Source: Thiohalomonas sp963783235
GTDB lineage: Bacteria > Pseudomonadota > Gammaproteobacteria > Thiohalomonadales > Thiohalomonadaceae
NCBI GenBank assembly: GCA_963783235.1
Contig: CAWAMN010000002.1
Location: 1,240,001 to 1,304,000, forward strand
Direction: 5' to 3'
DNA length: 64,000 nt
Shown here: positions 63,533 to 64,000 of the stretch, piece after piece
Position numbering within the stretch: position 1 is the stretch's first letter
Layout of the letters: each line of letters starts with the position of its first letter
Notes under the pieces: generated by a model
The model's database searches: none
What the model saw: the letters and a program-made list of their open reading frames with translations, nothing else
Told to the model about the DNA's origin: nothing
Position numbers and translations under genes: made by a program

Positions 63533-63593
63533 TTGAGCTCTCCTCGGTATAGTTGTGGAAAAGTTAAAGTAAGTAAGAAAAACGGTTCTGCGC

Positions 63594-64000
63594 TTAGTGG
63601 TCGTTCTGCGAAGCCATGCTGAGATAGACGATCGTCAGCAGCATGAAGATGAAGGCCTGCAGCGTAATGACCAGAATATGGAAAATGGCCCAGCCGCCGC
63701 CCAGGGGCCACTGGACCCACCAGGGCAGCAGGGCGATGAGCAGGAAGATCAGTTCGCCGGCGAACATGTTTCCGAACAGACGAAGCCCGAGACTGACCGG
63801 CTTGGCGATCTCTTCAATGGTGGTCATAACGATATTGACCGGGATCAGCCATTTTCCGAAGGGGTGGAAAAGGAACATCTTGATGTAGCCGATCACACCC
63901 TTGGAGCGAATGTTGTAGATGATGATCAAGCCGAATACCGACAGGGCCAGCGCGAACGTGGTACCCAGATCGGTGGTCGGGACCACCTTCAGATAGTGGA
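63594..64000 (-). CDS. atpB: ATP synthase subunit a, C-terminal part (cut by window edge)
   Basis: C-terminal ~135 residues of the membrane channel subunit; the frame runs off the window end. KPVSLGLRLFGNMFAGELIF contains the essential Arg of the proton path, and WAIFHILVITLQAFIFMLLT ends the protein as in E. coli. First visible gene of the operon in transcription order. Confidence 0.96.
   Translation of the reverse strand, partial: HYLKVVPTTDLGTTFALALSVFGLIIIYNIRSKGVIGYIKMFLFHPFGKWLIPVNIVMTTIEEIAKPVSLGLRLFGNMFAGELIFLLIALLPWWVQWPLGGGWAIFHILVITLQAFIFMLLTIVYLSMASQNDH

Overview
The window looks like a chromosomal segment of a GC-rich gammaproteobacterium, probably from the purple-sulfur/Ectothiorhodospiraceae (Chromatiales-like) side of the class. 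The support is gene order: dprA / LysM / def-fmt-rsmB-DUF4390-ntrY-ntrX-trkA-trkH at the left, and atpBEFHAGDC followed by an FKBP isomerase, glmU and glmS at the right. No rRNA, tRNA, CRISPR array or complete insertion sequence was found.

Layout. 1-12 kb: conserved housekeeping genes: DNA uptake and translation start (dprA, def, fmt), 16S rRNA methylation (rsmB), the NtrY/NtrX two-component system and Trk potassium uptake, with two facing heptamer repeat arrays between ntrX and trkA. 12-16.5 kb: small accessory genes (methyltransferase, TPR, SCP-2, coiled coil, CelD-like acyltransferase, PP0621-like). 16.6-19.8 kb: an arsenic operon on the minus strand (arsR, a truncated acr3, an ArsP-type permease, arsM with an unusual C-terminus, a thioredoxin-like protein) with a visible operator and promoter. 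20-23 kb: a substrate-binding protein / histidine kinase / receiver module whose kinase is broken by one base. 23-27 kb: two alpha/beta hydrolases, an OmpV/MipA outer-membrane protein and a YdcF-like protein. 27.2-37.6 kb: a compact aryl-polyene-type cluster (ACP, ligase, two dehydratases, KS, chain-length factor, KR, acyltransferase, glycosyltransferase, LolA-like carrier, MMPL exporter), with a lipoprotein and a methyltransferase gene beyond it. 39-53.5 kb: an accessory zone with a KaiB-like protein, a copper-binding four-helix protein, BrkB, a yeast-type cytosine deaminase, an ABC exporter (HlyD / double ATPase-permease / permease), orphan Cache-domain proteins, a cupin, an NTF2-like protein and many repeats and gene remnants. 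54-64 kb: glmS, glmU, FKBP isomerase and the ATP synthase operon, all on the minus strand, with atpB cut by the window edge.

The most unusual signal is a family of short, TA-flanked, protein-free elements. Two full copies (31239-31502, 264 bp; 48819-49080, 262 bp) share one architecture though most of their sequence differs: an outer 23-bp terminal repeat enclosing two cassettes in opposite orientation, each made of a 19-20 bp inverted repeat around a related ~55-nt core. The inverted repeats and a small hairpin inside the core change sequence but keep pairing, while the core's unpaired parts are conserved. A degenerate single-cassette copy lies at 48523-48678. Each full copy sits within the first codons of a gene (an MMPL exporter and a Cache lipoprotein), and in each case the right terminal repeat now offers a replacement in-frame start codon. 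Removing the element with one TA restores a normal N-terminus. Simpler TA-type miniature elements occur at 14736, 26953, 40085 and 49961.
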